From assembly GCF_016811075.1 (NCBI RefSeq), contig NZ_JAFBGL010000003.1, forward strand, positions 186,001 to 250,000: a DNA stretch of 64,000 bases, in the 5' to 3' direction. The position numbers and the translations under genes were made by a program. The notes below the pieces were generated by a model, which was not told where the DNA came from, did not search any database, and saw nothing but the letters and a program-made list of their open reading frames with translations. This stretch comes from Oceaniferula flava (GTDB lineage Bacteria > Verrucomicrobiota > Verrucomicrobiia > Verrucomicrobiales > Akkermansiaceae). Below are positions 27,037-35,473 of the stretch, in pieces. Each line of letters starts with the position of its first letter. Position 1 is the first letter of the stretch.

Positions 27037-27681
27037 TTAAGCGTCTTTCTGGGTTTCGTCGTCCGAGATGGTGCGCACATTGGCTTTCACCGCGACGCGT
27101 GCTGCTGCCGATTTTTTCGAAAGCGTGACACAGCCGACGGTGGCCACGAGCAAGAGCACCGCGATGACTTGCAGCGGGAAGTTGTAATCGGTGAAGAGCT
27201 TCTTCCCGATCAAGTGAGTGTCCGGCAGGCGTCCGGCTTCCAGTTTCTCGCGAATGACGGTGCCTTCTTTGTAAACCAGCTCGCCCTCGGTATCGGTAGC
27301 TTTCAGTGCCTGTTCAAAACCAATCTCAGGTGCCTTCGGTGAGTTTTCCACCGTGGCCAACACACCAGCGAGCTGGATGAGAAGAATGGCTGGGATCGCG
27401 ATGCCTGCGGCAAGAGAGGTGCCTCGCCAGTGGTCTTTATCGCTTTTCTGCAAGTCCATCAGCATGATGATGAAAATGAACAACACCATGATCGCACCGG
27501 CATACACCAGCACTTGTAGGATGCCGACAAAGTAAGCGTTCAGTCCGACAAAGAGCCCAGCCAAACCCACAAAGCTCAGCACCATGGAAAGCGCGCTCGC
27601 CACAGGGTTTCGCATAAATACAACCATCAGGCCACCGGCAACCATCAGCGCGGCGAAGAGATAAAATAGAGGAGAGATCAT
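27037..27681 (-). CDS. nuoJ: NADH-quinone oxidoreductase subunit J
   Basis: This membrane subunit of complex I has 214 residues and five helices. The N-terminal 'FYLFAALMVAGGLMVVFMRNPVASALSMVLSFVGLAGLFVGLNAYFVGILQVLVYAGAIMVLFIFIIMLM' contains TM3 with the pi-bulge region (LVYAGAIMVLF), the strongest family signature. A hydrophilic loop of about 60 residues and a final helix (FPLQVIAVLLLVATVGCVTLS) follow. It is 16 bp after nuoI and before nuoK. Confidence 0.96.
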   Translation of the reverse strand: MISPLFYLFAALMVAGGLMVVFMRNPVASALSMVLSFVGLAGLFVGLNAYFVGILQVLVYAGAIMVLFIFIIMLMDLQKSDKDHWRGTSLAAGIAIPAILLIQLAGVLATVENSPKAPEIGFEQALKATDTEGELVYKEGTVIREKLEAGRLPDTHLIGKKLFTDYNFPLQVIAVLLLVATVGCVTLSKKSAAARVAVKANVRTISDDETQKDA

Positions 27682-27697
27682 TTCTTTGAATTACAAA

Positions 27698-28264
27698 TTA
27701 TTTAATTTCATTCCACTTGTTAACCAAGCCGGTGCGGACGCCGCCGATTTCGTAGAGGCGTTCTTTGTCGTTCACCATATCGGCGCGTGAGAGTCCGGTC
27801 ATGGCGTAGTCTTTACGGAGGAAGATCGCTTGCTCGGGGCAAACTTCTTCGCACATGCCGCAGTAGATGCAGCGGGTCATGTCGATATCGAACTCCTTCG
27901 GACGTTTTTCCACCTTTGCCCAAGGGTCATCGGATTCGATTTCGCCGGGGATGATGGTGATGGCTTTCGGGGGACAGATAAATTCGCAGAGCTGGCAGGA
28001 GACGCAGCGCTCGCGGTCCTGCTCATCGGTGACCAGGGCGGGCACACCGCGGTAGTGCTCCGGTAAGTGATCGTCCCACTTTTGCTCAGGATACTGCATG
28101 GTGACGCCCAGACCGGAGGAGTTCAGGGAATCGGCACCCAAACTTTTTCCGCGCAGCGACCGAATGGCGTGTTTGAAGGTCACAAACATGCCTTTGACGA
28201 TGGAGGGAAAATAAAGTTTCTCCAGAAGCGTGAGTTTGGGGCGTGTAACTTTGATGATTGCCAT
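27698..28264 (-). CDS. nuoI: NADH-quinone oxidoreductase subunit I
   Basis: NuoI carries the N6a and N6b [4Fe-4S] clusters that pass electrons toward N2 near the quinone site. The 188-residue protein has the two ferredoxin motifs 'RCVSCQLCEFICPPKAI' and 'RCIYCGMCEEVCPEQAI', each with CxxCxxCxxxCP spacing. An N-terminal amphipathic segment anchors it to the membrane arm. It starts 8 bp after nuoH. No anomaly was seen. Confidence 0.97.
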   Translation of the reverse strand: MAIIKVTRPKLTLLEKLYFPSIVKGMFVTFKHAIRSLRGKSLGADSLNSSGLGVTMQYPEQKWDDHLPEHYRGVPALVTDEQDRERCVSCQLCEFICPPKAITIIPGEIESDDPWAKVEKRPKEFDIDMTRCIYCGMCEEVCPEQAIFLRKDYAMTGLSRADMVNDKERLYEIGGVRTGLVNKWNEIK

Positions 28265-28272
28265 AGAGAGAG

Positions 28273-29427
28273 TTAGTTAACCAGCATCATGATGCCGGCG
28301 GTGAGGAAGATGTTGACGAGGGCGAGTTCGAAGAAGACGACCCAGCCGAGTTTCATCAGTTGATCGTAACGGAAACGAGGGAGCGTCCAGCGAACCCAGA
28401 TGAAGAAGATGATGAAGGCGATGACCTTGGTGAGGAAGGCTACGAGGTGGACGAGACCACCAAAGGCCCAGTCGGCGACGTGGGCATCAAGGCCGAAACC
28501 GATCGACCAGCCACCGAAAAACAGGGTGACGATCAGCGCGGAGCCGACGATCATGGCGGCGTATTCACCCATGAAGAATAGGGCGAATTTCATCGCGGAG
28601 TATTCCGTGTGATAACCACCAACGAGCTCCGTTTCACACTCAGGAAGGTCAAATGGCATCCGGTTGGTTTCGGCAAAGATTGAGATGGTGAAGACGATGA
28701 AGGAGATGAACAGCGGGATCATCAGCAACCACTGGCCACCGGAGTTCTTCCAGTAATCAGCATCAAAGACAGAGCCGTGTTCGTTCCACAGTGGGAGCAG
28801 CGTCCAGCCACCGTCGGCCTGGCTTTGCACGATGTCGGAGAGGTTCAGCTGGCCGAACACCATCAGCACCGGAATGACGGATAGTCCGAGGGCGATCTCG
28901 TAGGAAATCATCTGCGCACAGGAGCGCACACCGCCGAAGAAGGAGAACTTGTTGTTCGATGACCAACCGGCGAGGGTGATGCCATAGACGGAAAGCGATG
29001 CGATGGCGAACACGAACAGCGGCCCGACGTCGATATCCGCAATCACCAGCTTCACCTGCTCGCCAAAGACGGTGATGGAGCTGCCGAAGGGGACCACGCA
29101 GAGAGTTAGCAGTGCCGGCACGATGGTCAGCACGGGCGCGATCCAGAAGAAAAATTTCCGCACGTGCGACGGTGTGTGTTCTTCTTTGAGGAAAAATTTC
29201 AGACCGTCCGCCAGTGGTTGCAGCAGGCCGGAGAAGTGCAGATCCTTTTTAAAACCAAACAGAGTCAGCGGAATGCCGGTCCGGTTCGGGCCGACACGAT
29301 CCTGAATGATCGCGGAAACACGACGCTCTGCATACACCGAATACGCCACCATCGGAAGGGTGAGCATGAAGGTGAATGTGACAATCTTGATGAGAGTCGT
29401 TAGGACGAGAATGAGAGTTGGGTCCAT
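28273..29427 (-). CDS. nuoH: NADH-quinone oxidoreductase subunit H
   Basis: NuoH forms most of the quinone-access channel of complex I. The 384-residue protein has eight or more helices and the signatures 'AYSVYAERRVSAIIQDRVGPNRTG', 'LADGLKFFLKEEHTPS', 'SNNKFSFFGGVRSCAQMISYEIALGLSVIPVL' and 'ETNRMPFDLPECETELVGGYHTEYSAMKFALFFMGEYAAM'. The last of these holds the acidic loop lining the quinone cavity. Length is slightly above the E. coli protein (325) because of an enlarged loop near residues 225-260. It lies between nuoG and nuoI. Confidence 0.97.
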   Translation of the reverse strand: MDPTLILVLTTLIKIVTFTFMLTLPMVAYSVYAERRVSAIIQDRVGPNRTGIPLTLFGFKKDLHFSGLLQPLADGLKFFLKEEHTPSHVRKFFFWIAPVLTIVPALLTLCVVPFGSSITVFGEQVKLVIADIDVGPLFVFAIASLSVYGITLAGWSSNNKFSFFGGVRSCAQMISYEIALGLSVIPVLMVFGQLNLSDIVQSQADGGWTLLPLWNEHGSVFDADYWKNSGGQWLLMIPLFISFIVFTISIFAETNRMPFDLPECETELVGGYHTEYSAMKFALFFMGEYAAMIVGSALIVTLFFGGWSIGFGLDAHVADWAFGGLVHLVAFLTKVIAFIIFFIWVRWTLPRFRYDQLMKLGWVVFFELALVNIFLTAGIMMLVN

Positions 29428-29435
29428 GATTGGAG

Positions 29436-29462
29436 TTAGGTCTTAAGAGTCTGATAGGACTG
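29436..29462. repeat. 27-bp element of three 9-bp units (nuoG-nuoH gap)
   Basis: Plus-strand units are TTAGGTCTT, AAGAGTCTG and ATAGGACTG in exact 9-bp register, filling the 40-bp gap upstream of the nuoH start. Confidence 0.75.
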
Positions 29463-29467
29463 ATGAA

Positions 29468-31219
29468 TTAGCCGACGATTTCACCGTTTGCTTTGCGCTC
29501 GGCTTCGCGTTGCACCAGTGGGATGCTAACGCCGGTTTCAGTGACAAGGTCACCCAGGTCGCTGATTGCCGTGATGTGCTTGCCTTCGAACTCAGGGATG
29601 CTGGTGGCGAGGACTTTGGAGAGGGCGTCGATGCTTTGCGGGGCTTCCGAGCTGGCTTCGCCGGAGAGTTCCAGCACCAGGTCGCGGATGATTTCCCAAT
29701 CGCTGCGGGCATCGCCGGGAGGCACGCAGGCGGCGTTGAGCTTTTGCAATCGACCTGTGACGTTGACCATGCTGCCGCGTTTTTCGGCTGGTCCGGCACC
29801 GGGGAACACGATGTCACTTGCCTGGGCGGTGGCATTGGCGCTGTGGTGGATGGAAACCAGCAGTTCGAGCGCGTTGAGGTCGTCTTGAGTGAAGCCGGCT
29901 TCTTCGAGCAGGTTTTCCGAGGCGACCACAATGGCTTTGATGCTGCCGTTGCTGACTCCCACGCGGATACCGTCGAGTTTTCCGGTCGGGTATTCGTCCT
30001 GCAGCACCAGCTTGGCGCCGGTGGTGTTAGGGTTGCGATCCGAGGAGATCAGCATGTCATCGGACTCCTTTTCGCGGGCGACGATGCTGAGGTTCTCAGT
30101 GCCGAGTTCGGCAGCGAGTGCGCGCATCATGAAGAGTTCTTCGTTGGTCTGCTTACCGGAGGCGATCACGGCGACCTCTGAGGCGTCGAATTGTTTCAGC
30201 GCATCGGCCGAGGCCTCGAGCGCATTCTCCCAGCAGGTTTCTTCGTGAATCCCGTCGGCCTTGATCAGGCAGGCGGTGAGACGATCTTCATCGGTGGGAC
30301 AGATGTAGTTCAGACGATGCGAATCCGGCATCCAGCAGGAGTTCACCTCGTCGTTCTGACGTGGGGTGATACGGAAGATCTTGTTTCCGCGGGTCCAGAC
30401 GGTGATGTTCGCGCCGGTGCCGCAGTTGGTGTCGATGCTGCTGGTTTCCTTGAGGAACCAGGTGCGCATTTGGAAACGGAAATCGTTCGAAGTCAGGGCT
30501 CCCACCGGGCAGAGGTCCACGGTGTTCAGGCCGTAGTTGTTCGTCAGTTCCTTGCCGGGGAAAATCCCCACGGTGGTGTGCGTGCCACGCTCGGAGAAAC
30601 CTAACACCGGCTCATCGGCGACTTCATCCATGAAACGGATACAGCGTGAGCACATGATGCAGCGCTCGTCATCGAGGCGGATGCGGGGGCCGATTTTGAC
30701 ATTCTTCGGCTTCTTGATTTTGTCTTCCTTGAAGCGTGATTGGCCTTTGCCGTAACCGACGGAGAACTCCTGCAGTCGGCATTCGCCAGCCTGGTCGCAG
30801 ATTGGGCAGTCGAGCGGGTGGTTGATGAGAAGGAACTCCATCACGCCTTCACGGCATTTTTCCACCAGTTCACCCTGGGTGCGGATGCCCATGTTCTCGC
30901 CGACCGTGTTGGCGCAGGCGATGACCGGACGAGGCATCCAGCCGATTTCTTGGAATCCATCGTCGCCATACTTCGGCTCTTCGCCGGGAGCGGGGCGGGG
31001 CGGCATGCCCATTTGCACCAGACACATCCGACAGTTTCCTGGTGAGGAAAGCTTCGGGTGGTAGCAGTAGTGCGGCACTTCCTTTTCTGCGATCTTGCAG
31101 GCTTCGATCATGCGCGTGCCACGCGGCACCTGAATCCAGTGGCCATCGATCTGCACGTTAACCAGGCCCTTTTCAGCGGCGAGGTCTTTGGGAAGTTGTG
31201 TAGTGTTAGAATCACTCAT
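29468..31219 (-). CDS. nuoG: NADH-quinone oxidoreductase subunit G (short form)
   Basis: NuoG is the Fe-S rich subunit of the peripheral arm. The 583-residue product has the [2Fe-2S] motif 'PHYCYHPKLSSPGNCRMCLV', the His-Cys3 motif 'HPLDCPICDQAGEC' for N5, and 'RCIMCSRC...CPVGA' for N4. After that, 'SSIDTNCGTGANITVWTRGNK' keeps a single Cys, so the extra N7 cluster of E. coli NuoG is absent, as in mitochondria. The molybdopterin-like C-terminal domain is reduced: many NuoG proteins are 680-900 residues. It lies between nuoF and nuoH. Confidence 0.94.
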   Translation of the reverse strand: MSDSNTTQLPKDLAAEKGLVNVQIDGHWIQVPRGTRMIEACKIAEKEVPHYCYHPKLSSPGNCRMCLVQMGMPPRPAPGEEPKYGDDGFQEIGWMPRPVIACANTVGENMGIRTQGELVEKCREGVMEFLLINHPLDCPICDQAGECRLQEFSVGYGKGQSRFKEDKIKKPKNVKIGPRIRLDDERCIMCSRCIRFMDEVADEPVLGFSERGTHTTVGIFPGKELTNNYGLNTVDLCPVGALTSNDFRFQMRTWFLKETSSIDTNCGTGANITVWTRGNKIFRITPRQNDEVNSCWMPDSHRLNYICPTDEDRLTACLIKADGIHEETCWENALEASADALKQFDASEVAVIASGKQTNEELFMMRALAAELGTENLSIVAREKESDDMLISSDRNPNTTGAKLVLQDEYPTGKLDGIRVGVSNGSIKAIVVASENLLEEAGFTQDDLNALELLVSIHHSANATAQASDIVFPGAGPAEKRGSMVNVTGRLQKLNAACVPPGDARSDWEIIRDLVLELSGEASSEAPQSIDALSKVLATSIPEFEGKHITAISDLGDLVTETGVSIPLVQREAERKANGEIVG

Positions 31220-31225
31220 GATAAT

Positions 31226-31243
31226 ATAGGTCCTCGAGGACTC
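31226..31243. repeat. Two-unit 9-bp element (nuoF-nuoG gap)
   Basis: Plus-strand units ATAGGTCCT and CGAGGACTC together form a near-palindrome around TCGA. It fills the 25-bp gap upstream of the nuoG start. Confidence 0.6.
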
Positions 31244-31244
31244 A

Positions 31245-32639
31245 TTATTGGCTGATGTATTTAAGCTGCTTCTGAGCTTCTTCTGAAAGGTATTCGTTTT
31301 CTTCTGAGGTTTCAGAAGTGAGTTCGTCGCGGAACTTGGAGATCATCGCTTCGACGGGCCACGAGGAGGCTTCGCCGAAGGCGCAGACGGTGCGACCATC
31401 GATCTGATAGGCGACGTCTTCCAAGGTTTGCACGTCCTCGGGGGTGGCTTTTCCTTCAACGATGCGGTCGGAAATCTTGCGCATCCACATGGATCCCTCA
31501 CGGCACGGTGTGCACTGGCCACAGGATTCGTGGGCGTAGAAGTGGTTGATGTTATTGAGCACCCAAGACATTTTCCGGGAGTCGTCCATGACGATCACAC
31601 CACCGGAGCCGGCCATCGATCCGCAGGCGGCAATGGTGTCGAAGTCCATGGGGATGTCGAAAAAGGAGAGCTCCTTGGCGTCGTCGCCTTTGCCGATTTT
31701 AAAAGTCTCATCGCAGCGTAGGATCTTGGCGGATGATCCGCCGGGGATGCAGGCTTTGAAGGTGCGACCGTCTTTCGGTCCGCCGCAAACATCGTTGAGC
31801 AGCTCGCCCATGGTGATTTTTCCAACCTCCACTTCGTAGTAGCCGGGTTTCTTGACGTCGCCGGAGACGCAGAGGATGCGGGTGCCGGTGTTGCGGGCAA
31901 CTCCCAGCTTGGCGTATTCCTCGCCGCCCATCTCGATGATGTGTTTGACGTGGCAGAGAGACTCGACGTTGTTGACGATGGTCGGGGCCATGTAAAGGCC
32001 GAGTGCCGCAGGGAAATAGGGAGGTTTGATCCGTGGGTAGGGGCGTTTGCCTTCGAGCGATTCGATCAAGCCGGTCTCTTCACCGCAGATGTAGGCACCG
32101 GCGCCGCGATGCACGTAGATTTCCAGATCAAAACCGGAACCGAGCACGTCCTTACCAACAAAGCCCTTTTCGCGCGCTTCCTCGATGGCTTTTTCCATCA
32201 GGATCGCCGCCTCGGGGAATTCCTCGCGCATGTAGATGTAGGCGGTGTGGGCACCCACCGCGAAGCAGGAGATGATCATGCCCTCGAGCAGTTGATGCGG
32301 ATCCTGGTGCACAATGTAGCGATCCTTGAAGGTCCCTGGCTCGGATTCATCGCAGTTGCAAATGAGATAAACTGGCTTGGTGTTGTTAGGTGGAATAAAT
32401 CCCCACTTCACACCCGTCGGGAAACCGGCACCGCCACGGCCGCGCAGTCCGGATGCCTTCACCTCATTGGTGATGGCGATGGGCTCCATGGTGATGGCTT
32501 TTTTCAGTTGCTCATAGCCGCCGTTGTTGAGATAGCAGTCGATGGACGGATCCCAGCCAACACGATCGATGTTCTTGAAGATCAGGCGATGCTCGCGTGG
32601 ATCAGGCTCTTTGCCGGGGAGATATTGGATAGAGGACAT
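31245..32639 (-). CDS. nuoF: NADH-quinone oxidoreductase subunit F
   Basis: NuoF binds NADH, FMN and the N3 [4Fe-4S] cluster. The 464-residue protein carries the glycine-rich NADH/FMN loop '[19 protein letters not shown]', '[36 protein letters not shown]' in slightly variant form, and the cluster motif '[16 protein letters not shown]' with a distal Cys (TVCAFGE). All ligands are present. Together with NuoE and NuoG it forms the NADH-dehydrogenase module, so this complex should use NADH directly. Confidence 0.97.
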   Translation of the reverse strand: [464 protein letters not shown]

Positions 32640-32640
32640 G

Positions 32641-32667
32641 ATAGGTCGTATGGGTCGTATAGGTCCT
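32641..32667. repeat. 27-bp element of three 9-bp units (nuoE-nuoF gap)
   Basis: Plus-strand units are ATAGGTCGT, ATGGGTCGT and ATAGGTCCT, the clearest member of the family. It starts one base upstream of the nuoF start codon and fills nearly all of the 32-bp gap, so it overlaps where a ribosome binding site would lie. Confidence 0.85.
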
Positions 32668-32671
32668 ATGA

Positions 32672-33205
32672 TTACGCCTGGTAGCGGTTGAGGAGTTCTT
32701 CAGCTTTTTCGGGTGCCACAGCTTCGTGAAAATCATCGTTCACCAAGCAGACGGGGCCGGTGCCGCAAGATGCGAGGCACTCGGCGAATTCGACCGACCA
32801 CTTGCCGCAGGGTGAAACCGCGATCGGATTGTGGTGCGAGTCGCTGTTCGAGCGATCGATTCCGGTCAGTTCACAAATGCGGTCCATCAGCTCGGCAGAG
32901 CCGGCCATGGCGCAGGAAAGGGTGCGGCAAACGCGGAAGTGAAACTTGCCGGGTGCGTGCTCACGCAGACCGGGGTAGAAGGAAACCACTTCGTAAACCT
33001 GCATCGGCTCAAGTCCCAGCTTCTGGGCAACCCACTCGGTGGCCTCCTTGCTGATGAATCCAAAGTTGTGTTGGATGATGTGCAGCAGCGGTAGCACGGC
33101 GGAACGTTTTTGATCGTCCGGATAGTGGCTGATGCGCTCGTCTGCCTGCGCCTCAATCTCAGGTGAGGCGGCGAAGGGTGGGAAAGTGGTAGTGGCGGTG
33201 TCCAT
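32672..33205 (-). CDS. nuoE: NADH-quinone oxidoreductase subunit E
   Basis: NuoE has a thioredoxin-like fold with the N1a [2Fe-2S] cluster. The 177-residue protein shows the helical N-terminus 'LPLLHIIQHNFGFISKEATEWVAQKLGLEPMQVYEVVSFYPGLR', then 'FRVCRTLSCAMAGSAEL' (first cysteine pair) and 'FAECLASCGTGPVCLVND' (second pair). All four ligands are present. It lies between nuoD (65-bp gap, with loosely repeated CAGAATTT words) and nuoF. Confidence 0.95.
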   Translation of the reverse strand: MDTATTTFPPFAASPEIEAQADERISHYPDDQKRSAVLPLLHIIQHNFGFISKEATEWVAQKLGLEPMQVYEVVSFYPGLREHAPGKFHFRVCRTLSCAMAGSAELMDRICELTGIDRSNSDSHHNPIAVSPCGKWSVEFAECLASCGTGPVCLVNDDFHEAVAPEKAEELLNRYQA

Positions 33206-33270
33206 TTTTTAGACAAAATTAACAGAATTTTTCAGAATTTCGCTGGGGATGATAAAGCTGAGGCAATGAC

Positions 33271-34551
33271 CTACCTGTCACACTCACCCATGACGAAGTC
33301 GAGGGAGCCTAGGATGGCTGGCACGTCGGAGACCATGTGGCCGGGCATCATGTGGGCGAGGATGGAGAGGTTGACGAAGGACGGGGAACGGATCTTCATC
33401 CGGTGCGGCACACCGCCGCCTTTGGAGTTGATGTAGAAGCCAAGTTCACCTTTCGGGTTTTCCGCGCCGAAGTAGACTTCACCAGCGGGAGCATCGATGC
33501 CTTGGGTGGCGACGATGAAGTGGTGGATCAGCTCTTCCATGCTGGTCAGCACTTTGTCCTTGGCGGGCAGCAGGTTTTTGTTGTCGGCGATGTTCACCGG
33601 GCCGTCGGGCAGGGTGGCGAGCACTTGGCGGATGATCTTGATCGACTGACGCATCTCCTCCATACGGACGAGATAGCGATCGTAGGAGTCGCCCTTTTCA
33701 CCCACGGGGATATCGAACTCATACTGCTCGTAGCCGAGGTAGGGGTTGTCCTTACGCAGGTCACGGGTGATGCCGGAGCCTCGCAGGTTCGGGCCGGTCA
33801 GTCCCCAGGAAATGGCGTCCTTGGCAGAGATGGTGCCGACGTCGCACATGCGGGTCATGTAGATCTTGTTGCGATCGAGCAGTTTGGAAATCTCGTCGAT
33901 GCTGGTGGAGCACTCGTCGAGGAATTTTTCCAGCTGGCCGATGAAGCCGTCCGGCATGTCGCGGATTTGGCCACCGACCCGGGTGTAGGACGTGGTGAAA
34001 CGGGCACCCGTCAGCTGTTCGCAGAGGTTGTAGGTTTTTTCACGCTCGGTGAAGGTGTAGAGGAAAACGGTCATGGCTCCGACGTCCATCGCGCAGACAC
34101 CGACTCCCAACATGTGCGATGCAATCCGAGAAAGCTCGCAGCAAATCACGCGCACGGCCTGACCACGTGGTGGCAGCTCCCAGCCCATGAGTTTTTCAAC
34201 AGCACAGGCGTAGGCGACGTTGTTGGCCAGCGGCGCAAGGTAATCTAGACGATCGGTGTAGGGCACAAACTGATTGTAGTGCATGTTTTCCGCGATCTTC
34301 TCATCACCGCGGTGCAGGTAGCCGACATCCGGATCGCACTTGGTCACGATCTCACCATCAAGCTCCATCACCAGGCGCAGCACACCGTGGGTGGCGGGGT
34401 GGGATGGTCCCATGTTCAAAACCATCTTTTCACCCAGTAAATCCTGGGCTTCAGCCTGGTAATCGCCGTCGGCATGAGAGGACTGGTTGGGGTCGAGCCC
34501 GGCCTGGATTTTGGCCGCGGTGTCGGGTGCCTTGTATTCGGTTTGCTTCAT
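33271..34551 (-). CDS. nuoD: NADH-quinone oxidoreductase subunit D
   Basis: NuoD forms much of the quinone-binding site with NuoB. The ATG at 34551 (MKQTEYKAPDTAAKI) is preferred to one 11 codons upstream. Signatures include 'MVLNMGPSHPATHGVLRLVMELDGEIV', 'DVGYLHRGDEKIAENMHYNQFVPYTDRLDYLAPLANN' and the C-terminal 'ILGSLDFVMGECDR'; the His in PSHPATHG binds the quinone headgroup. It is a separate nuoD, not a nuoCD fusion. It is the first gene of this nuo run: nuoA, nuoB and nuoC are not in the window, and a divergent unrelated gene lies upstream. Confidence 0.96.
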   Translation of the reverse strand: MKQTEYKAPDTAAKIQAGLDPNQSSHADGDYQAEAQDLLGEKMVLNMGPSHPATHGVLRLVMELDGEIVTKCDPDVGYLHRGDEKIAENMHYNQFVPYTDRLDYLAPLANNVAYACAVEKLMGWELPPRGQAVRVICCELSRIASHMLGVGVCAMDVGAMTVFLYTFTEREKTYNLCEQLTGARFTTSYTRVGGQIRDMPDGFIGQLEKFLDECSTSIDEISKLLDRNKIYMTRMCDVGTISAKDAISWGLTGPNLRGSGITRDLRKDNPYLGYEQYEFDIPVGEKGDSYDRYLVRMEEMRQSIKIIRQVLATLPDGPVNIADNKNLLPAKDKVLTSMEELIHHFIVATQGIDAPAGEVYFGAENPKGELGFYINSKGGGVPHRMKIRSPSFVNLSILAHMMPGHMVSDVPAILGSLDFVMGECDR

Positions 34552-34602
34552 GAGATTTCGCCAAGACCTAGGTGCCGTAATCATGCCCGATGAGCAAGGA
34601 GA

Positions 34603-34620
34603 TTGTGAAATTTTTCACAA
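34603..34620. promoter_or_regulatory. CRP/FNR-type palindromic operator upstream of nuoD
   Basis: TTGTGAAATTTTTCACAA has perfect 8-bp arms around TT and contains TGTGA-N6-TCACA, the E. coli CRP consensus half-site arrangement. It lies 51 bp upstream of the nuoD start and 64 bp upstream of the divergent gene at 34685, so it could control either. That a CRP/FNR-family protein binds it is inference. Confidence 0.6.
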
Positions 34621-34684
34621 GCGCAATTCTTTCCCTCAAAATGATCGCTGGTAACGGCCTGAAAATCGCTCTATCCATTGAAGG

Positions 34685-35473
34685 GTGAAAGGATTTTTGA
34701 TATTCAGCGCGCTTATTTGCTTTGGTTTGGGCTTTGTTCTGGCTGAAAAACCACTCAAGCAAGAAAAGCTTGAGTTCGAGGGGGTGAAATACCGGGTCGT
34801 CAAGGTGCCGGCAAAGCGTTTGCGGCTGGCGTGGAAAGGGGCGGACGGTAAACCGATGCGCAGCTTCGATCTCGTGCAGAAGCATTACTCCGGTCAGAAG
34901 CGCAAGGTAGTTTTCATGGCTAATGCCGGGATTTTCGAACCCGGCGGTATTCCCAGTGGCCTGCACGTGCAAGGAGGTAAGCTTCTGAGGCCATTGAATT
35001 TGAAACCAGGGAAGGGGAACTTTTTCCTCAAGCCGAATGGAGTTTTCGCCGTGCACTTGGGCCAAGCGGAGATCATGCCTTCTTCACAGTACTCGGCGTA
35101 TGTTCGCCGCCATAAGAAGGGGCCACACGCTTATCCTATCCGGCTGGCCTTGCAGTCCGGGCCATTGCTCTTGCATCAGGGAAACATACACCCTGCATTT
35201 AACCGCGGATCGAAATCTCGGCTGCACCGGAATGGGGTGGGGGTGGATCGGCAGGGGCGTGTCGTGTTTGCCATCACGGAATTCCACGCAGGCCGCGAGG
35301 GCGAGGTGAATTTGCACGGACTCGCTCGTTTTTTTCTCCATTTGGGATGCCAGAACGCCCTCTTCCTCGATGGTGATTTGTCGCAAATGGTGGTGAACCC
35401 CAAAGAGAAAACGGAGAGTAATCTCTTCGGGGCGATGTTAGTGGTTACTGAACCGGTGGTGCTGGGGGAGTGA
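34685..35473 (+). CDS. Phosphodiester glycosidase (NAGPA/DUF2233)-like secreted protein
   Basis: The 262-residue product starts at GTG with a signal peptide (FLIFSALICFGLGFVLA). The NAGPA-like domain is recognisable by 'VVFMANAGIFEPGGIPSGLHVQGGKLLRPLN', 'YPIRLALQSGPLLL', 'RNGVGVDRQGRVVFAITE' and 'NALFLDGDLSQMVV'. Related bacterial proteins are phosphodiester glycosidases or bind cell-wall glycans; the lysosomal relative uncovers mannose-6-phosphate. It lies opposite nuoD and overlaps the convergent CreD-like gene by 29 bp. A second, more divergent family member is at 51591. Substrate is unknown. Confidence 0.82.
   Translation: MKGFLIFSALICFGLGFVLAEKPLKQEKLEFEGVKYRVVKVPAKRLRLAWKGADGKPMRSFDLVQKHYSGQKRKVVFMANAGIFEPGGIPSGLHVQGGKLLRPLNLKPGKGNFFLKPNGVFAVHLGQAEIMPSSQYSAYVRRHKKGPHAYPIRLALQSGPLLLHQGNIHPAFNRGSKSRLHRNGVGVDRQGRVVFAITEFHAGREGEVNLHGLARFFLHLGCQNALFLDGDLSQMVVNPKEKTESNLFGAMLVVTEPVVLGE

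Noticed and set aside
33206-33270. nuoD-nuoE gap as another 9-bp triplet element
   Set aside because: The CAGAATTT words recur at mixed 9-10 bp spacing, so the register is not exact enough to include it.
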